Shown: piece by piece, positions 1 through 6,717 of the stretch
Numbering within the stretch: the first letter of the stretch is position 1
Layout of the letters: each line of letters begins with the position of its first letter
Source: Pseudomonadota bacterium
Lineage (GTDB): Bacteria; Pseudomonadota; Gammaproteobacteria; Burkholderiales; Thiobacillaceae
Length of the DNA: 8,874 bases
NCBI GenBank assembly: GCA_021802595.1
Contig: JAJZRT010000115.1
Coordinates: 1 to 8,874, forward strand
Direction: 5' to 3'
The notes under the pieces: generated by a model
What the model was told of the DNA's origin: nothing
Database searches by the model: none
What the model saw: only the letters and a program-made list of their open reading frames with translations
Program-made: the position numbers and the translations under genes

Positions 1-208
1 CCAGCGCCGCGCCCAGCCACAGGATGAGCGCGAAGAAGTGGGTGAACTCGCGGACGAAGCGCAACAGCAGATGCTCGCGCTCCACTTCCTCGACGTGGTT
101 CGGACCGAACTCTGTCAGGCGGCGCTGCGCCTCGTCCGGGCTCAGGCCGTCGACCGTCGCATGCAGGCTGGCAAGCGACTGTTCCGCAGTAAGGCTCTGG
201 ATATGCAC
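1..208 (-). CDS. P-type cation-transporting ATPase, N-terminal part (runs off left edge)
   Basis: Translating the minus strand gives about 69 residues typical of the N-terminal cytoplasmic domain of P-type cation ATPases: GLSPDEAQRRLTEFGPN, then a basic/acidic helix, then the start of the first membrane helix (FFALILWLGAAL) at the window edge. Such proteins use ATP to move cations (Ca, Mg, H or others) across the inner membrane; the catalytic DKTG and ion-binding helices lie outside the window, so the ion cannot be named. The frame is open back to a stop at 302-304 but holds no ATG. GTG at 206-208 (protein starting MHIQSLTAEQ) fits the usual length before the GLS motif, although no good Shine-Dalgarno precedes it; CTG or ATT slightly upstream are alternatives. 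It is divergent from the Hsp20 gene. The family is fairly certain, the start is not. Confidence 0.8.
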   Translation of the reverse strand, partial: MHIQSLTAEQSLASLHATVDGLSPDEAQRRLTEFGPNHVEEVEREHLLLRFVREFTHFFALILWLGAAL

Positions 209-295
209 GAAAATCAGGCTGTTATCGTCTGCTTCCCAAGCATAGCCGACAAAATGGACGGGGCCGGCCTTGACTTGGCAGGATACGCCACTAAA

Positions 296-323
296 TTGAC
301 ATCAGGCCGCTCGACGGCTTGAT
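296..323 (+). promoter_or_regulatory. Possible promoter of the Hsp20 gene
   Basis: A perfect TTGACA lies at 296-301 in the divergent gap between the ATPase and Hsp20 genes. The hexamer at the right distance (CTTGAT or TTGATC, around 318-324) is a poor match to TATAAT. A heat-shock sigma-32 promoter was looked for, because Hsp20 genes often have one, but the CCCCAT-type -10 is not evident. This is a weak call. Confidence 0.25.
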
Positions 324-360
324 CCATTCACCAACAACCTGTCCTAGAGGAGTAGAAGTC

Positions 361-804
361 ATGGCCAACCTCGCACGCTACGACCCCCTGAATCTCGCCC
401 GCATCGATCCGTTCAGCGATTTCGACGATCTGTTCAAGGGCTTTTTCATGCGGCCGGTCCTGTTCGAGGGGAAACCTCAGATGCAGATCAAGATGGACCT
501 GAAGGAAGACGACAACACCTATACGGTGCATGCCGACATTCCCGGCGTGAAGAAGGAAGACATCCACGTCAGCATCGAAGGCAACCAGGTTTCGATCAGC
601 GCCGAAACCAAGACCGAAAAAGAAGAGAAAAAAGGTGAGAAGGTGCTGCGTTCCGAGCGCTACCTCGGCAAGGTGGCGCGCAGTTTCACGCTGGAGCATG
701 ATGTCGACGAAGCCAGGGCGCAGGCCAAATACAGCGACGGCGTGCTGGAGCTGACCCTGCCGAAAAAGGCCGCGAGTTCGGCCAGGAAGCTGGCGATCCA
801 GTAA
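361..804 (+). CDS. Hsp20/alpha-crystallin family small heat-shock protein
   Basis: This is a 147-residue ATP-independent holdase that would bind unfolding proteins in the cytoplasm and pass them to DnaK/ClpB. The alpha-crystallin domain spans roughly residues 41-135, with the NTYTVHADIPGVKKEDI segment early and the family signature GVLELTLPK at 127-135. The C-terminal tail ends in KLAIQ, which supplies the short hydrophobic x-L-x-I anchor used in oligomer assembly. A Glu/Lys-rich loop at 82-97 is typical of class A bacterial members. ATG at 361 is chosen over an in-frame upstream start at 319 because AGAGGAG (346-352) sits 8 nt before it and the MANLARYDPL opening is usual. It stands alone and ends in a hairpin terminator. 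Its neighbours, an ion pump and a CNNM protein, do not suggest a special partner. Identification is secure. Confidence 0.95.
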   Translation: MANLARYDPLNLARIDPFSDFDDLFKGFFMRPVLFEGKPQMQIKMDLKEDDNTYTVHADIPGVKKEDIHVSIEGNQVSISAETKTEKEEKKGEKVLRSERYLGKVARSFTLEHDVDEARAQAKYSDGVLELTLPKKAASSARKLAIQ

Positions 805-823
805 ACGCCCGCGTGACCGGTTG

Positions 824-856
824 AAGGGCGGCGTCCGCAATCGGGCGCCGCCCTTT
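824..856 (+). terminator. Rho-independent terminator after the Hsp20 gene
   Basis: A perfect 10-bp GC-rich stem, AAGGGCGGCG (824-833) with CGCCGCCCTT (846-855), encloses a 12-nt loop and is followed by TCT. It begins 19 nt after the Hsp20 stop codon. The T-run is short, but the position and stem are convincing. Confidence 0.75.
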
Positions 857-947
857 CTCATTCCGGCGCAGCGGCGCGAACCTGTGGCGCGCTACCATGC
901 AGGCCGGTGCAGGCCGGCCCCTCCCGTTTCACCGTCCGGACCGCACC

Positions 948-2270
948 ATGGAAATCCTGCTTCTGACTGCCCTGATCGTGCTGAACGGCCTGTTCGCCAT
1001 GTCGGAAATCGCGCTGGTGACGGCGCGGCGCGCACGCCTTGCGAAGCTGGCCGAAGCGGGCGACACCCCGGCGGCGGTCGCCATCAAGCTGCACGACGAC
1101 CCGACGCGCTTCCTGTCGACGGTGCAGATCGGCATCACCTCGATCAGCATCCTCAACGGCATCGTCGGCGAGGCCGTGCTGGCCGAGCCGTTGTCGCGCT
1201 GGTTGCAGTCGTACGGCATGGACACCGACGCCAGCCGCGTCGCGTCGACCGCGCTGGTGGTGGTCGTCATCACCTATGTGTCGATCGTCGTCGGCGAGCT
1301 GGTGCCCAAGCGCATCGGCCAGTTCAATCCCGAGGGCATCGCGCGGCGGGTGGCGCGTCCGATGTATCTGCTGGCGCTGGTGGCCCGACCCTTCGTGCGC
1401 CTGCTGGCAGGATCGACCGATGCGATCCTGCGGTTGCTGGGCAAGCGGGAGTCCAGCCAGGAAGGCGTGATCGAGGAGGAAATCCACGCCCTGCTGGAAG
1501 AAGGCTCGGAGAGCGGCGCGATCGAGCAACAGGAACACGACATGGTGCGCAACGTGTTCCGCCTGGACGAGCGCCCGATCAACTCGCTGATGGTCCCGCG
1601 CGCCGACATCATTTATCTCGATACCGCCCTGCCGCTGGAAGACAACCTGCGGCGCGTCGCCGAATCGGAACACTCGCGCTTCCCGGTCTGCCGCAACGGA
1701 CTCGACGACGTGCTCGGCATCCTCAGCGCCAAGCAACTGCTCAACCAGACACTGAAGGGCGGCCCGACCGACCTCAGCGCGCAGCTGCTGCCGGCGGTGT
1801 TCGTGCCGGAAAGCCTCACCGGGATGGACCTGCTGGAGCACTTCCGCGCGTCCGACGCCCACATGGTGCTGATCATCGACGAATACGGCGAGATCAACGG
1901 CCTGGTGACGCTGCAGGACGTGCTGGAAGCGGTGACCGGCGAATTCAAGCCGCGCCGCCAGGAAGACGCCTGGGCGGTGCAGCGCGAGGACGGCTCCTGG
2001 CTGCTCGACGGCCTCATTCCCATCCCCGAGCTCAAGGACCGGCTGGAACTGAAAAGCGTGCCGGAAGAAGGCAGGGGCCGCTACCACACGCTGAGCGGGC
2101 TGGTGATGTGGCTGTCCGGGCGTCTGCCGCAGACCGGCGATGTGTTGACCTGGGAAAACTGGCGGCTGGAAGTGGTCGACCTCGACGGCAAGCGCATCGA
2201 CAAGGTTCTGGCCACGCCGTTTGCACTTGCCGAAGACACGCCGCCGGACGCGCCCGCCGGGCCAGGCTGA
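948..2270 (+). CDS. CNNM/CorC (HlyC) family membrane protein with DUF21 and CBS domains
   Basis: The 440-residue protein has the full family architecture. The N-terminal DUF21 (CNNM transmembrane) domain covers about residues 1-170, starting with a membrane helix at 2-18 and containing the conserved VGELVPKRIG at 115-124. A CBS pair follows at about 205-335 (MVPRADI at 215-221, HMVLIIDEYGEINGLVTLQDVLE at 305-327), then a CorC_HlyC domain at about 345-425. The family is linked to Mg or Co efflux and ion homeostasis in the inner membrane, with nucleotide sensing by the CBS domains; older annotations say hemolysin, which is not supported. ATG 948 is chosen because the first helix begins directly after it. 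An in-frame ATG at 897 would add 17 polar residues. Shine-Dalgarno signal is weak. It converges on the methyltransferase gene, with 8 nt between the two stops. Confidence 0.93.
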   Translation: MEILLLTALIVLNGLFAMSEIALVTARRARLAKLAEAGDTPAAVAIKLHDDPTRFLSTVQIGITSISILNGIVGEAVLAEPLSRWLQSYGMDTDASRVASTALVVVVITYVSIVVGELVPKRIGQFNPEGIARRVARPMYLLALVARPFVRLLAGSTDAILRLLGKRESSQEGVIEEEIHALLEEGSESGAIEQQEHDMVRNVFRLDERPINSLMVPRADIIYLDTALPLEDNLRRVAESEHSRFPVCRNGLDDVLGILSAKQLLNQTLKGGPTDLSAQLLPAVFVPESLTGMDLLEHFRASDAHMVLIIDEYGEINGLVTLQDVLEAVTGEFKPRRQEDAWAVQREDGSWLLDGLIPIPELKDRLELKSVPEEGRGRYHTLSGLVMWLSGRLPQTGDVLTWENWRLEVVDLDGKRIDKVLATPFALAEDTPPDAPAGPG

Positions 2271-2278
2271 CGCCGGTG

Positions 2279-2926
2279 TCAAATCAGGCCTTTTTCGCCG
2301 GTCGCCAACAACAGCCCGCCCCACGGCAGCACGCTCGGCATGCCGTGCTCCAGCCGGCGCGCCCAGCGCGTTGCGGAAGGCAGAAAAATGGCCGAGCGCA
2401 GCTTCAGATTACGCACCGGCAAGCCGGCGAACAGCGCACGCACTTCGGCTGCGCTATGCCAGCGGGCGCCGCGATAGGCGCCGCTGCCGCCGCCCCTGCC
2501 TTTTTGCCGGTACAGCAGGCTGCCCCGGTTGAGCCAGCCGATGGCGAAGCGGCAGCGCGCCACCCGCACGGCCTCGGCCACGGCCTGCCGTTCGTCGTCG
2601 ATAAAGCACAGCGCGGCGATCGACAGCACGTGATCGAAGCTGGCGTCGACGAACGGCAGGGCGCGCGCGTCGCCTTCCACCCATTTCAGATTCGGGTTGC
2701 CATGTGTGCGTGCGTAATTCAACCAGTCGGAGTTGGGGTCGAGTCCGGTTGCGTTGAGCCCGTCTGCCGCAGCGCGACGCGTGAACCAACCGGTACCGCA
2801 CCCCACATCGAGCAGGCTGTCGCCTGGCTGTGCCGCGAGCAGGCGCGCCGCCAACGCGTATTCGGTCTCACCGATCCAGCGCCCGCGCGGGGTGGCGTAC
2901 CAGGCATCGTAGTCGGCGGGATCCAT
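2279..2926 (-). CDS. Class I SAM-dependent methyltransferase (Methyltransf_11 type)
   Basis: The protein has 215 residues with a Rossmann-fold methyltransferase core. The SAM-binding motif I, DVGCGTG, is at residues 40-46; the acidic residue ending strand 2 is D63 (in GLDPN); a GDA motif around D86 corresponds to motif II; and ALPFVDASFDHVLSIAAL at 89-106 is the usual post-motif strand. The substrate cannot be read from the sequence; small-molecule and thiol acceptors are both possible. It is the last gene of the minus-strand operon, starting 3 nt after the stop of the small thioredoxin-like gene, so co-expression is likely. A role in methylating a thiol, sulfide or related compound would fit the context but is only inferred. 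The end converges on the CNNM gene, leaving no room for a separate terminator. Confidence 0.88.
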   Translation of the reverse strand: MDPADYDAWYATPRGRWIGETEYALAARLLAAQPGDSLLDVGCGTGWFTRRAAADGLNATGLDPNSDWLNYARTHGNPNLKWVEGDARALPFVDASFDHVLSIAALCFIDDERQAVAEAVRVARCRFAIGWLNRGSLLYRQKGRGGGSGAYRGARWHSAAEVRALFAGLPVRNLKLRSAIFLPSATRWARRLEHGMPSVLPWGGLLLATGEKGLI

Positions 2927-2929
2927 GCG

Positions 2930-3244
2930 CTACGCCCCGAGCATGCGTTCCAGCGGGGTCTCCAAGGCATCGGCCAGGCCAGCCAGCGCCGTCTCGTCCT
3001 GCCCCGCCGCGGCCAGCGCCGCGCACAGATCGACTGGCATCAGGATCACGCCGTCCGCTGGCTGCACCGGATGTCCATTCAGCAGCAGGGACGGAAAGCC
3101 CATGCCATGCGCGTCGCGTACGCTGCTGAACATGACTTCCGTGGCAGCCCCCAGATGCGCCGCCAGCACCGCCGCATAGGCGGCGTAGAGGCCGCAGCGC
3201 CCGCCGGGCGGATTCTGCGAGATGACCCGGATATGCGAGCTCAT
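2930..3244 (-). CDS. Small conserved-looking protein, predicted thioredoxin fold
   Basis: This 104-residue protein is not one I recognise by name. It opens with a short strand (HIRVISQ), then a Gly-rich turn with a single cysteine (PPGGRCGLY, C17), a helix (18-32), a second strand (ATEVMF) and the segment GFPSLLLNGHPV at 49-60. That last part looks like the cis-proline strand of thioredoxin or glutaredoxin folds (P51). A second cysteine, C74, lies in a later helix. No CxxC is present, so a monothiol carrier or sulfur-relay role is more likely than disulfide reduction; this is inference. No signal peptide is seen, so it should be cytoplasmic. Its ATG overlaps the rhodanese stop as ATGA, suggesting translational coupling, and the methyltransferase follows 3 nt later. 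Confidence 0.75.
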   Translation of the reverse strand: MSSHIRVISQNPPGGRCGLYAAYAAVLAAHLGAATEVMFSSVRDAHGMGFPSLLLNGHPVQPADGVILMPVDLCAALAAAGQDETALAGLADALETPLERMLGA

Positions 3245-3744
3245 AGCGCCTCCCCGGCAACAAGCAACCGTACCCGCACGACCATCCGGCAGTGTCCGGC
3301 CGGCGCGCTGGCGCGTGCGTAGGCGTCGAATCCACCCTTCTTCTTCCAGCCTTCGATGCCGTCCTGCAGCACCTTGACGTTGTCGTACCCCAGTAAACGG
3401 AGCGCGAACACCGCCTGCGCGGACAGCGAGCCGGAGTTGCAGTACACCACCACCATGCGATCCTTCGGCAACTCGGCACGCCGCGCCACCGCCTGCCGCC
3501 AGTCGATGTTGACCGCGCCAGGGATGTGCTCCTTCATGTATTGCACGGCGTCGCGCGCATCGACGATGAAGACCTTCTTCCAGTCGTCGGCCGGAATCTG
3601 TTCCGGCCAGATCAGGCTGCTGCCGTATTCGGCGAAGTCCATGTAGCCGGACAGCGCATCAACCACGGCGGGATTTTCTTCCGCGCGGGCGGGTGCGGTC
3701 AGCAAGGCAAGGCCAGCAAACAAGGTGATCAGGATTCTGCTCAT
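3241..3744 (-). CDS. Exported single-domain rhodanese-like protein
   Basis: The protein has 167 residues. Residues 1-21 form a signal peptide (MSRILITLFAGLALLTAPARA), with likely cleavage before EENP, so it acts in the periplasm. The rhodanese domain follows: VFIVDARDAVQYMKEHIPGAVNI (58-80) and the active-site loop YCNSGSLSAQ, with the persulfide-forming cysteine at C102. Rhodaneses move sulfane sulfur from donors such as thiosulfate to thiol acceptors. The loop lacks the positive residues of classical thiosulfate rhodaneses (CRxGx[RK]), so the natural substrate may differ. After the usual end near residue 140 there is a tail of about 27 residues with a second cysteine (C152). ATG 3744 is chosen because it overlaps the transporter stop as ATGA and begins the signal peptide. 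Confidence 0.88.
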   Translation of the reverse strand: MSRILITLFAGLALLTAPARAEENPAVVDALSGYMDFAEYGSSLIWPEQIPADDWKKVFIVDARDAVQYMKEHIPGAVNIDWRQAVARRAELPKDRMVVVYCNSGSLSAQAVFALRLLGYDNVKVLQDGIEGWKKKGGFDAYARASAPAGHCRMVVRVRLLVAGEAL

Positions 3745-5054
3745 GCGTCTTCCTTTGCCGGATTGAGGCGCGGGTGGGTCTCCTCGCACGCCATCAGGAC
3801 AATGAGGCCGGAGACGAACATGGCACCGGCAGTGAACCAGAACCCCGCCTCGATGCCACCGGCCAGCGCCGCCACTGCGCCCAGCAGCAAGGCGCCGATG
3901 CCGTAGCCGAGGTCGCGCCAGAAGCGATAGATGCCGATCGCCGAGCCGCGCCAGTTCGGGTGCGCGATGTCGGACACGGCGGCGGACAGTGTCGGGTACA
4001 GCAGCGCCATGCCGAAGCCCGTCACCGCCGCAGCGAGCGACCACCACAGCTCACCCTCGCCGAGCACGACCAGCGCGACGCCGGCGCCGCACAGCCACAT
4101 GCCCGCGACTATGGGCTTCTTGCGGCCGACGCGGTCGGACAGGTGACCGGTGAAGAACTGTGAAATGCCCCAGACGAAGCCGTACACGCCGACCACCCAG
4201 CCGATGCCGGGCAGCGACAGGCCCCGCTGGTGCAGGTAGACCGGGAAGAATACCCACACCAGCGCGTCGACGAATTTCTCGACCAGGCCGGCCTGGCTGA
4301 TCGACGCCATGCGCGCATCGCGCCAGGACATCAGCGTGAACACATCCCAGGTCCCGGGCTTGTCAGCAATATTGGCAGGATAGCGTGGCTTCGGGCCGGT
4401 CATCTGCCCGGCGGCGTGCTGCTTGCCCTCAGCCTGGGCCCACGGCAGGGTGTCCTTGACCCACAGCAGCGTCAGCAGCCCGGCCAGCAGGATGACGGTA
4501 AGGCCGAACAGCATCAGGCCCTCACGCGGCCCGTAGGCGGCGGCCATGTAGCCCGTGACGATGCCCGCGACCGCGACGCCGAAGTAGCCGGAGAACTCGT
4601 TGAGCCCGATCGTCAGGCCGCGCTGGTTGGCCGTGGTGAGATCGAGCTTGGCGGTCTGCGTCATCGACCAGGTCAGGCCCTGGTTGACGCCCAGCAGCAC
4701 CGTCGCCGCAACGATCCAGTTCCACGAGGGCGCGTAGAGGATCATGAACGGGATCGGCACGGCCACCAGCCAGCCGATGAACAGCACCTGCTTGCGGCCG
4801 ATGCGTTCGGACAGGCGGCCGGCGACGAAGTTGAGCGTGCCCTTGACGAAACCGAACGCGGTGACGAAGGCCATCAGCATCATGAACGAGCCCTTGGCCA
4901 CGCCGAACTCGGTTTCGGCGAGCGCCGGCACCACGGTGCGGAACATGCCGATCGTGAGGCCGACCAGAAACACCTGCACCAGTTGATGCGAGAACTGGGC
5001 AAAGTTATGGCGGATGCCGTAGCGGTACTCCGCCATATCCTGGGTCAGCAACAT
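3741..5054 (-). CDS. Major facilitator superfamily (MFS) transporter
   Basis: This is a 437-residue inner-membrane carrier with about 12 hydrophobic segments in two halves. The MFS loop 2-3 signature is at 79-89 (GRLSERIGRKQ), and its repeat in the second half is at 303-313 (GHLSDRVGRKK). A longer polar linker between the halves spans about 203-245. The substrate is not evident from the sequence. Its place between a persulfide-dioxygenase-like gene and an exported rhodanese suggests a sulfur-containing anion or another product of sulfane-sulfur metabolism, but this is inference. ATG 5054 is chosen because the frame upstream overlaps the MBL gene antisensically to nothing useful, and the start sits 2 nt after the MBL stop (TGAATATG). 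Its own stop overlaps the rhodanese start. Confidence 0.9.
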   Translation of the reverse strand: MLLTQDMAEYRYGIRHNFAQFSHQLVQVFLVGLTIGMFRTVVPALAETEFGVAKGSFMMLMAFVTAFGFVKGTLNFVAGRLSERIGRKQVLFIGWLVAVPIPFMILYAPSWNWIVAATVLLGVNQGLTWSMTQTAKLDLTTANQRGLTIGLNEFSGYFGVAVAGIVTGYMAAAYGPREGLMLFGLTVILLAGLLTLLWVKDTLPWAQAEGKQHAAGQMTGPKPRYPANIADKPGTWDVFTLMSWRDARMASISQAGLVEKFVDALVWVFFPVYLHQRGLSLPGIGWVVGVYGFVWGISQFFTGHLSDRVGRKKPIVAGMWLCGAGVALVVLGEGELWWSLAAAVTGFGMALLYPTLSAAVSDIAHPNWRGSAIGIYRFWRDLGYGIGALLLGAVAALAGGIEAGFWFTAGAMFVSGLIVLMACEETHPRLNPAKEDA

Positions 5055-5056
5055 AT

Positions 5057-5788
5057 TCAGTGCCCCAGGTTGAAGGCGACCATGCGATCCATTTCCGCAG
5101 GGCGGGGCGGAATGGTCTCCGTCAGCGCGGCGACGAAGGCGTCGCGGCTCAGCGCCAGCATGGGATTCCAGCGCTTCTCGAAGCCGATGGTCGACATCGG
5201 CTTGCCGGACATGCCGGCGCCGCAGACGCTGCCCGAGGTGTGGCCGGGATAGAGCTCGACCTCGGCCGGCAGCGTCATCAGGCGCTGGTGCAGGGTGTCC
5301 CAGATCTGCCCGGCCATCTCGGTTTCGCGGCCGGCGAGATCGGGCCGGCCGGCGCTGCCGACGAACAGCGTATCGCCGGTGAGCACGAACCAGGGGGCTT
5401 CGGCGCGGCGCTTGTCGGTGACCAGCAGGCAGATCGAATCGGGCGTGTGGCCGGGGGTATGAATCACGTCGACCCAGACGTTGCCGACCTCGATGCGCTG
5501 GCCGTCGGTCAGCGGCTCGAACGCATACTTCACGCGGCTGCGGTTGGACTCGTGCAGGCAGTATTTCGCGCCGGTCCTCTCCGCCAGCGCACGGCCGCCG
5601 GTGTAGTGATCGGCGTGCACGTGGGTGTCGATCACGTGGGTGATCTTCACGTCCTGCTTCGCGGCCTCGTCGATGAACCACTGCTCGTCGCCGAGCACCG
5701 GGTCGACGGCGACGCCGACATGGCACGAGCCGCAGCCGAAGAAGTAGGACAGGGTGGCGTCCTTGGCCAGCAGTTGACGGAAAAACAT
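5057..5788 (-). CDS. Metallo-beta-lactamase-fold protein, persulfide dioxygenase (ETHE1)-like
   Basis: The protein has 243 residues. The metal site is complete: THVHADH with H56, H58, D60 and H61, then H114 in HTPGHTPDS, D139 in TGDTLF and H183 in LYPGHTSG. ETHE1-type enzymes use a mononuclear iron held by two His and one Asp to oxidise glutathione persulfide to sulfite with O2. Glyoxalase II is the nearest alternative, but the operon with two rhodanese-domain proteins favours the sulfur role. An early GCGSCHVG (C19, C22) lies where ETHE1-like proteins carry a short turn; the paired cysteines are notable. ATG 5788 has a strong AAGGAGA Shine-Dalgarno just upstream. It starts 38 nt after the regulator stop and ends 2 nt before the transporter start. 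No signal peptide is seen, so it is cytoplasmic. Confidence 0.87.
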   Translation of the reverse strand: MFFRQLLAKDATLSYFFGCGSCHVGVAVDPVLGDEQWFIDEAAKQDVKITHVIDTHVHADHYTGGRALAERTGAKYCLHESNRSRVKYAFEPLTDGQRIEVGNVWVDVIHTPGHTPDSICLLVTDKRRAEAPWFVLTGDTLFVGSAGRPDLAGRETEMAGQIWDTLHQRLMTLPAEVELYPGHTSGSVCGAGMSGKPMSTIGFEKRWNPMLALSRDAFVAALTETIPPRPAEMDRMVAFNLGH

Positions 5789-5826
5789 GGAAGTCTCCTT
5801 GGATTGATCTCGGGACAGCGGGAAAT

Positions 5827-6498
5827 TCAGGATTCGGCGAGCGGGAGGCCGGCCGCCTGCCATTCGGGGATGCCGTCGGCGATCTTCTGCGCGCGATAGC
5901 CATGCTCCTTCAGCAGCGCCACCGCCTCGGCGGACATCATGCAGAACGGTCCGCGGCAGTAGGCGACGATGTCCTTGTCGGCGGGGAGTTCGCGGATGCG
6001 CTGACGGATTTCGTCGAGCGGCATCGAGCGCGCGAACGGCAGGTGGCCGCTGGCGAATTCGGCGGTCGGACGCACGTCGATCACCACCACGTCGCCGCGC
6101 CGCGCCTTCTCCATCAGCGAGCGGCGCGTTTCGGCGTCGAGCTTTTCCGGCGCGGCAAAGATCCGGTCCATCGCCACTTTCAGTTCGACCAGATGTTCTT
6201 CCGCCACCGTGCGCAGATCGACCCACAGCGCGCTGACATCCTCGCCCGACAGGCGATAGGCGATGAAGCGGCCGTCGCGTTGCGCCTCGACCAGGCGGGC
6301 CGCCTTCAGCACCTTCAGATGCGCGCTCGCCAGCTTGATGTCGATGCCCGCCTCGGCCGCCAGGGCGTCGACGGTCTTTTCGCCCTGCGCCAGGATTTCC
6401 AGCAACTCCAGCCGCTTGGGACTGGACACTGCCTTGCCGATGCGGGCGACCTGTTCGTAGAGCAGGTCCTTGGTTTGACGTTTGTTCATAAAGCTCAT
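5827..6498 (-). CDS. ArsR-family regulator fused to a rhodanese domain
   Basis: The 223-residue fusion has an ArsR-type winged helix at about 15-100 (SPKRLELLEILAQGEKTVDA; recognition helix IKLASAHLKVLKAARLV around 54-70; wing around RDGRFIAYRL). A linker helix follows, then a rhodanese domain at about 125-220 with DVVVIDVRPTAEFASGHLP and the active loop YCRGPFCMMSAEA. The loop carries C181 and a second cysteine, C186. The ArsR metal-site ELCVCDL motif is absent, so a metal sensor is unlikely. Sensing sulfane sulfur through the rhodanese cysteines and relieving repression of the operon is the natural inference. ATG 6498 opens the longest frame; ATG 6489 (MNKRQ) is a real alternative, since neither has a strong Shine-Dalgarno. 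It is the first gene of the operon and divergent from the FNR-like gene. Confidence 0.88.
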   Translation of the reverse strand: MSFMNKRQTKDLLYEQVARIGKAVSSPKRLELLEILAQGEKTVDALAAEAGIDIKLASAHLKVLKAARLVEAQRDGRFIAYRLSGEDVSALWVDLRTVAEEHLVELKVAMDRIFAAPEKLDAETRRSLMEKARRGDVVVIDVRPTAEFASGHLPFARSMPLDEIRQRIRELPADKDIVAYCRGPFCMMSAEAVALLKEHGYRAQKIADGIPEWQAAGLPLAES

Positions 6499-6521
6499 AT
6501 TCGCACGATTATTAGATTATT
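6497..6521. promoter_or_regulatory. AT-rich operator/promoter candidate before the ArsR-rhodanese gene
   Basis: An AT-rich patch stands out in GC-rich DNA directly before the regulator start. It holds an inverted repeat ATATTCG (6497-6503) / CGATTAT (6506-6512) with one mismatch and a 2-nt spacer, and the direct repeat ATTATT-AG-ATTATT (6508-6521). On the minus strand each ATTATT reads AATAAT, a 5-of-6 match to a -10 box, without a clear -35. ArsR proteins usually bind AT-rich inverted repeats over their own promoters, so this is the likely autoregulatory site. Confidence 0.4.
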
Positions 6522-6687
6522 GCAAGTCCCCTTCGACGCGGAGCCCCAGCTGCCGGCCCGCTTCACGTCCCTCGGCACATTGAGATTGCGCAGGGTCGCG
6601 TGCCATATCGATACGGTATATTCATGCCATCTGATCCGGCCGCCCGGTCATGGGTCGCTGCGCCTCACGCAGGTGGCTGCCCGCGCA

Positions 6688-6717
6688 TTGACAAGAAATC
6701 GGAGGATGGAATTTGAT
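6688..6717 (+). promoter_or_regulatory. Possible sigma-70 promoter for the FNR-like gene
   Basis: A perfect TTGACA (6688-6693) is followed after 18 nt by TTTGAT (6712-6717), a 4-of-6 match to TATAAT. Transcription would start near 6724, giving a leader of about 48 nt. No complete FNR box (TTGAT-N4-ATCAA) was found in the 273-bp divergent gap. This model competes with translation of the leader ORF at 6716. Confidence 0.3.

Noticed and set aside
38..322. Plus-strand frame of 94 codons at the left edge
   Set aside because: The minus strand reads a recognisable P-type ATPase N-terminus over the same bases.
319..361. Upstream in-frame start for Hsp20 at 319
   Set aside because: It would add 14 atypical residues, and AGAGGAG is correctly spaced for ATG 361.
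898..917. Tandem 10-bp repeat TGCAGGCCGG x2 upstream of the CNNM gene
   Set aside because: It is perfect but short and GC-rich, with no link to a promoter or binding site; likely chance or slippage.
858..2324. Minus-strand open frame of 488 codons opposite the CNNM gene
   Set aside because: The plus-strand CNNM reading has clear DUF21 and CBS domains; this His/Arg/Gln-rich frame is its shadow.
821..3322. Plus-strand open frame of 833 codons
   Set aside because: It overlaps the CNNM gene and the antisense operon, is Arg/Pro/Ala-rich with no domain, and arises from GC-rich third positions.
5057..6226. Long upstream extension of the MBL frame into the ArsR-rhodanese gene
   Set aside because: The MBL fold begins at ATG 5788 with a strong Shine-Dalgarno; the extension is out of frame with the regulator and Arg-rich.
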